Shown piece by piece: positions 60,131-64,000 of a stretch of DNA of 64,000 bases. The notes under the pieces were generated by a model. It ran no database searches. It saw only the letters and a program-made list of their open reading frames with translations, and was not told the origin of the DNA. The DNA comes from Salinimonas profundi (GTDB lineage Bacteria; Pseudomonadota; Gammaproteobacteria; Enterobacterales; Alteromonadaceae). The translations under genes and the position numbers were made by a program. The DNA is taken from the NCBI RefSeq assembly GCF_014750655.1, contig NZ_JABBXD010000012.1, forward strand, positions 1-64,000, written 5' to 3'. Position 1 is the stretch's first letter; each line of letters opens with the position of its first letter.

Positions 60131-60918
60131 TTGATAGCCACTGCCACCTGGACTTCGATATTTTTGACAGTGACCTGCATCAGATCATCGAAGATGCAAA
60201 AGCAGCAGGGGTGTCGCGATTTTTGATACCCGGTACTACGCCTGACGGCTGGCAACGGCAACTCACGCTAAAGCAAAAGTATCCCTACATTGATATCGCA
60301 CTGGGGTTGCACCCGTACTTTCCTGACACGCTTATCGACAGACATATTGATACCCTTGAAGCGGTGCTGGCTGACAACCAGCAGCAGGTCGTCGCGTTGG
60401 GAGAGATAGGGCTGGACAGCACTGTCGAAATCGCAATGGCGCAACAGGAGCGTATGTTGTGTGCGCAACTTGAGCTGGCTCAAACGTTACATCTGCCTGT
60501 TATCCTTCACCACAGAAAGACACATCACCTGTTGCTCAAACATATCAATGCGCTTAATTTTAAAGAAGGCGGCGTAATCCACGCATTTTCCGGCAGTGAG
60601 CAGGTTGCCAGAGATTATATCGATCGCGGTTTTTATCTGGGGATCGGCGGCACCATAACCTATTCGCGAGCCAGTAAAACCAGAGAGGCAGTCGCATCAC
60701 TGCCGTTAAGCAGCTTGTTGCTGGAAACAGATGCGCCGGATATGCCCTTGTGCGGCTATCAGGGCGAGCGAAATACGCCAGCGAAGGTGAGCCTGGTCGC
60801 GCAGACACTTGCGCAGCTTCACGATACCAGTATTGACCACATTAGTGAGATCACCGACGGTAATTATCGACGCCTGTTTTGCTCTGAGGGGAATGAAGGA
60901 GAGCGGCCCAGCGCATGA
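60127..60918 (+). CDS. TatD-family metal-dependent hydrolase (YjjV-like)
   Basis: 263-residue amidohydrolase-fold deoxyribonuclease-like protein. DSHCHLD (3-9), LGLHPYF, GEIGLD, LHHRKTH, HAFSGS and ETDAPDMPL carry the metal ligands. The sequence is closest to the YjjV branch rather than TatD itself. Overlaps pdxH by four bases at its start, and its last 55 bases overlap the 3' end of the convergent ytjB. Confidence 0.9.
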   Translation: MIDSHCHLDFDIFDSDLHQIIEDAKAAGVSRFLIPGTTPDGWQRQLTLKQKYPYIDIALGLHPYFPDTLIDRHIDTLEAVLADNQQQVVALGEIGLDSTVEIAMAQQERMLCAQLELAQTLHLPVILHHRKTHHLLLKHINALNFKEGGVIHAFSGSEQVARDYIDRGFYLGIGGTITYSRASKTREAVASLPLSSLLLETDAPDMPLCGYQGERNTPAKVSLVAQTLAQLHDTSIDHISEITDGNYRRLFCSEGNEGERPSA

Positions 60919-61433
60919 TAGCGGGCTTTGATTACCGGGCGAAGTTTGTAAAATGATCGGGCAAGATAAATACCGACGACAAATCCAACGATGCAGATTG
61001 TCAGCATAAGAAGCCATTGTGCTGAGTGAAGCATGCCTGGTCCCCGCTCATCAGTCTTGTGATGGGTCAATACCCGGATATAACCTAATACAGAGCCCGC
61101 ATCATTTCGTATATCCTGAACATGGGTTACTGCCGGACCAGTCTGAGACACCAGAGAACTTAACCTGTCCTGCGGGGCAATCTGAACGCCCCGACTATCA
61201 AAGACGCCTGCCTGCAGAACCCGATCGTCTGAGGTAAGTACGTTAAGTGCCGCGTTCAGTGCAGCATTATCTTCATTTTGCATGACCGGACTGAGCAGTC
61301 GCGCGTACTGCTGCGTCAGCAGCTCACCCGGAGAGCGTTGCTGATCCCTGATCCATGCTTGCTGGAAATCCCGGTACTCTAATGCAGTGAATACGCATAA
61401 CGCTATAAGGCTCAATACAATCATGATATGCAT
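60864..61433 (-). CDS. YtjB (Smp)-like membrane protein
   Basis: 189-residue inner-membrane protein with an N-terminal TM helix (about 3-17), a periplasmic sensor-like domain (about 20-135, with VLQAGVFDSRGVQIAPQ) and a second TM helix (about 138-160). The Smp/YtjB family lies divergent to serB in enterics, as here; function unknown. The N-terminus is uncertain: the frame is open upstream for about 25 codons without an ATG, GTG or TTG, so the ATG at 61433 is used although little precedes the first helix. Confidence 0.8.
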   Translation of the reverse strand: MHIMIVLSLIALCVFTALEYRDFQQAWIRDQQRSPGELLTQQYARLLSPVMQNEDNAALNAALNVLTSDDRVLQAGVFDSRGVQIAPQDRLSSLVSQTGPAVTHVQDIRNDAGSVLGYIRVLTHHKTDERGPGMLHSAQWLLMLTICIVGFVVGIYLARSFYKLRPVIKARYHALGRSPSFPSEQNRRR

Positions 61434-61638
61434 GAACCGCTTTACCGCATGATAGCCACTGATTGCTTCTGGCTGCGCCCGACGACTTTGAGGGGCAGGA
61501 CTCTGGCTAATAATAGTTTCACCCTATACAACAAATATCTTTTCATTCTATGTCATTAAATGAAAATTCCAACATTATTTCCCTTCTAATCACCTTAATG
61601 TACGATAGCGCTCTGTTTACTATCAATCAGGACACGCC

Positions 61639-62652
61639 GTGACCACATTGGTTATCAATGCTTCGCAGCACTATCAGAGCCAGTTTTTACTTGAGAGTTT
61701 TCAAAATCGTGCATTTCTCACCTACTGTGATGGCCTTTGGCAGCGGGATAATCAGCCGCAGTGTCAGCACAATGCCAGCGTGCTTACAATATGGGGACAG
61801 GCACTTACCTTTTATCAACTGGAGGGGGTGATCCGCGACCTCAGTGATGTCGCAACTGTGGGCGACCTGTCTCGCCATCTTTTTTGTACCACCTTTGGTG
61901 AAACAGTATTACACGGTAAGGTAACTGTGAAAGATGCCAGCCTGCTGTCACAGCGTCTGGATGAAATCTCCCGCGCTTATCACGTCGACATTGCCGTGCA
62001 GAATGAACAGCCACGTCTTGAGGAGCCGGGACTTCTGGTCATGGATATGGACAGTACGGTCATTCAGATTGAGTGTATTGATGAAATAGCCAAGCTTGCC
62101 GGTAAGGGCGAGGCGGTTCAGGCTGTCACCGCTAAAGCAATGCGCGGTGAACTGGATTTTAACGAAAGTCTGATCAGTCGCGTGGACTGTCTTAAAGGTG
62201 TGCCTGTTGCGCAACTGGAGCAAATCAGAAATAACATTCCGCTTATGCCGGGCGTCCAGTTATTGATTCGCGAACTGAAGCTTCGCAACTGGCACATCGC
62301 CATTGCTTCTGGCGGATTCACTTACTTTGCTGATTATCTGAAAACACGGTTGGGCCTGAGTGCTGCGTTTTCTAACGTGCTGGAGACAGCGGATGGTCAA
62401 CTGACCGGTAAAGTCATTGGCGACATCGTCAATGCCGAGGTAAAAGCACAAAAAGTCATTGAGCTGGCATCGCAGTATCACATTGATACGCCGCAATGTG
62501 TTGCGATGGGAGATGGCGCAAACGATTTAAAAATGATGGAAAAAGCCGGATTGGGTGTCGCCTGTCATGCTAAGCCCGTTGTTAACGAAAAGGCAGATAC
62601 CGCCATCCGTTTTGGTGGTCTCCATAGCTTGCTTTATCTGCTAGCTCAATAA
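61639..62652 (+). CDS. serB: Phosphoserine phosphatase
   Basis: HAD-superfamily enzyme for the last step of serine biosynthesis. 337 residues. An N-terminal ACT-like region of about 110 residues precedes the HAD core: DMDSTVIQIECIDE (nucleophile Asp), SGGFTYFAD (motif II Ser) and GDGANDLKMM (motif IV). The start is GTG at 61639. Its 3' end overlaps the convergent PilZ gene by 12 bases. Confidence 0.97.
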   Translation: MTTLVINASQHYQSQFLLESFQNRAFLTYCDGLWQRDNQPQCQHNASVLTIWGQALTFYQLEGVIRDLSDVATVGDLSRHLFCTTFGETVLHGKVTVKDASLLSQRLDEISRAYHVDIAVQNEQPRLEEPGLLVMDMDSTVIQIECIDEIAKLAGKGEAVQAVTAKAMRGELDFNESLISRVDCLKGVPVAQLEQIRNNIPLMPGVQLLIRELKLRNWHIAIASGGFTYFADYLKTRLGLSAAFSNVLETADGQLTGKVIGDIVNAEVKAQKVIELASQYHIDTPQCVAMGDGANDLKMMEKAGLGVACHAKPVVNEKADTAIRFGGLHSLLYLLAQ

Positions 62653-64000
62653 AGAAGCGGTGTCAGCAAAGTTACCAGCATTATGACTGTTAGCGCTTTG
62701 CTGGCGGTTTTTGCGAATAAGGGCAGGTTCAATATTGTACCTGCTGAGCACTTCATCGGTGACATCTACCAGGTGCGCACAGGCCACAATATCCCACATG
62801 AATTCTTCCAGCTCTCTGGCACGGTGAATGGCGTACATGCTGACGTAATTCATCTCAGCCTGTAGCATTTCCATATCGGGTTTTCCGGTGGTGGTTAACA
62901 GTATGTGCAGCGCGATAAACTGGCCGCGACCGATTGCTTCGTTGATAAATTTGATGCGACTTTCGTCCGTAGTGAATTTATCATCAAAACGCGGCAAAAT
63001 GGCCATGCGGCTTAGCTTTTGATTGGGATCAAAGGCAATAAATAATTCCTGGCGTAATGGCAGGTGCTCAAGCTTGATTTGCTTTATGCCATGCTGGATA
63101 AACGGTGACTCCAGGTTACGGTCGCGGAACATAAACTCAAAGTTCAGCTTATCCTCAGGCGCATAGTGTGCTGCAATTTGATGGATACGATGATTATTAC
63201 GTGAAGCGATTGCCGCTTGTGGCAAATAACGCACGCCTTCTTTGTTCATCGCAAAAGCCAGATTTGGGGTGTTTTTGGCGTTGATACAGCGCAGAGCATG
63301 ACCAATGCCTGGTATATCTTCCTGCTCATCGTAAGTTTTCAGCGACGACTTATTCTGTTTAATGAGATCATCGAAAAAGTCCCGCGCTACTGCACCGGCC
63401 TCGCCATCGGCGGCTTTCAGGTGAATAATATTCTGTTCGCTATTTTTTGCGACTACGCGGTAACGCAAATGCATTAAATCGTAGCTTTCGGTCAGGGTCT
63501 GAAGCTTCGGAAAGGCGACGTCGATCATCGTATCCACATCACCTTCAAACGGTTGGTTGAGTTCAACGCGAAGTCCGCGTACCGAGATATCCTCACTGAT
63601 ACCCTTAAAAGCGGTCGCACCATCGGTAGTTGTCAGAGTGATATTCGTTCTGACCAGATAACGCTTTTCCATGCGCTGCTCGTGGTAGCGGTAGCGATAA
63701 GTGTCGATAGGCGTGGGTGGGCGATTTCGCGCATGTCCGAAAACACGAAGGTGCGGTAAATTACTTCGGTTAAATTTATACTGACTGTAATGGTGTTGCC
63801 CGCTATCGCTGGTGACATCTGTAATGTGAACAACATAGCTGAGATTTTTCAGTCGCGACATCAGGCGTGCGGAAGGCGCCTGATTCTGCCGCTTGATTTT
63901 ATCACTGACATTATCGGGAATAGATAACGGCGCATGGGCCTGGTCGGGTGACATTTCCCTCATGACCAGTTTAAAGACCCGCCAGCTTACCTTTCTTGCG
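62641..64000 (-). CDS. PilZ-domain protein, 5' end outside the window
   Basis: Partial: the reading frame is open to the right edge of the window (beyond an internal ATG at 63963 the codons read ARKVSWRVFKLV), so the true start is outside. The visible 450 or so residues include a PilZ domain with the c-di-GMP-binding pair RYLVR and DISVRGLRV. The rest is a large alpha/beta region typical of long (about 800-residue) PilZ proteins of Alteromonas and Shewanella. Likely a c-di-GMP receptor; the output is unknown. Convergent with serB. Confidence 0.8.
   Translation of the reverse strand, partial: ARKVSWRVFKLVMREMSPDQAHAPLSIPDNVSDKIKRQNQAPSARLMSRLKNLSYVVHITDVTSDSGQHHYSQYKFNRSNLPHLRVFGHARNRPPTPIDTYRYRYHEQRMEKRYLVRTNITLTTTDGATAFKGISEDISVRGLRVELNQPFEGDVDTMIDVAFPKLQTLTESYDLMHLRYRVVAKNSEQNIIHLKAADGEAGAVARDFFDDLIKQNKSSLKTYDEQEDIPGIGHALRCINAKNTPNLAFAMNKEGVRYLPQAAIASRNNHRIHQIAAHYAPEDKLNFEFMFRDRNLESPFIQHGIKQIKLEHLPLRQELFIAFDPNQKLSRMAILPRFDDKFTTDESRIKFINEAIGRGQFIALHILLTTTGKPDMEMLQAEMNYVSMYAIHRARELEEFMWDIVACAHLVDVTDEVLSRYNIEPALIRKNRQQSANSHNAGNFADTASLLS

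Overview
The window is a stretch of core chromosome from a gammaproteobacterium, most likely of the Alteromonadaceae (Alteromonas/Salinimonas-like). The evidence is gene order and protein similarity by eye: guaBA, tig-clpP-clpX-lon-hupB-ppiD, rpsT-murJ-ribF-ileS-lspA-fkpB-ispH, rpoE-rseABC-lepA-lepB-rnc-era and ytjB/serB are arranged as in marine Alteromonadales. No insertion sequence, prophage, CRISPR array or integron is visible. Genes are tightly packed and several convergent pairs overlap at their 3' ends.

Layout. 1-5 kb: xseA (minus) divergent from guaB-guaA. 5-9 kb: an MDR-family reductase, a chemotaxis transducer and a histone-deacetylase-fold enzyme. 9-13 kb (minus): trmO, proS, an MBL-fold hydrolase and the outer-membrane phospholipase pldA. 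13-18 kb: four genes for an uncharacterised Gld-like ABC system (ATPase, permease, GldG-like, DUF4340). 18-19 kb (minus): folD and a DUF1415 gene. 19.6-20.2 kb: tRNA cluster Pro-Arg-His-Leu-Pro. 20-30 kb: protein quality control (tig, clpP, clpX, lon, hupB, ppiD), with a good sigma-32-type promoter before lon, and a 56-codon two-helix membrane ORF just after ppiD. 30-35 kb: a small exported protein, dapE, then (minus) a fused PlsC-GNAT acyltransferase resembling the ornithine-lipid synthase OlsF, an LpxH-like phosphoesterase and rpsT. 35-42.5 kb: murJ, ribF, ileS, lspA, fkpB, ispH. 42.7-45.7 kb: five type IV (pseudo)pilin genes, two of which lack the canonical Glu at mature position 5. 45.8-52 kb: nadE-glnB, slyD, ygfZ, sdhE-ygfX, a MaoC-like gene, nadB. 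52-60.9 kb: rpoE-rseA-rseB-rseC behind a sigma-E-type promoter, then lepA-lepB-rnc-era-pdxH-tatD. 60.9-64 kb: ytjB (minus), serB and a PilZ protein that runs off the right edge.

How it works together: most of the window is housekeeping (purine, NAD, folate, lysine, riboflavin and PLP metabolism; translation; protein export and folding). Cell-envelope care is a recurring theme: sigma-E circuit, PpiD, PldA, LspA, LepB, MurJ, the OlsF-like and LpxH-like proteins.

The least understood parts are the Gld-like ABC operon, the pilin cluster with atypical N-termini, the small membrane ORF after ppiD and an orphan terminator at 13.2 kb. None of these is proven to be a new system from sequence alone.
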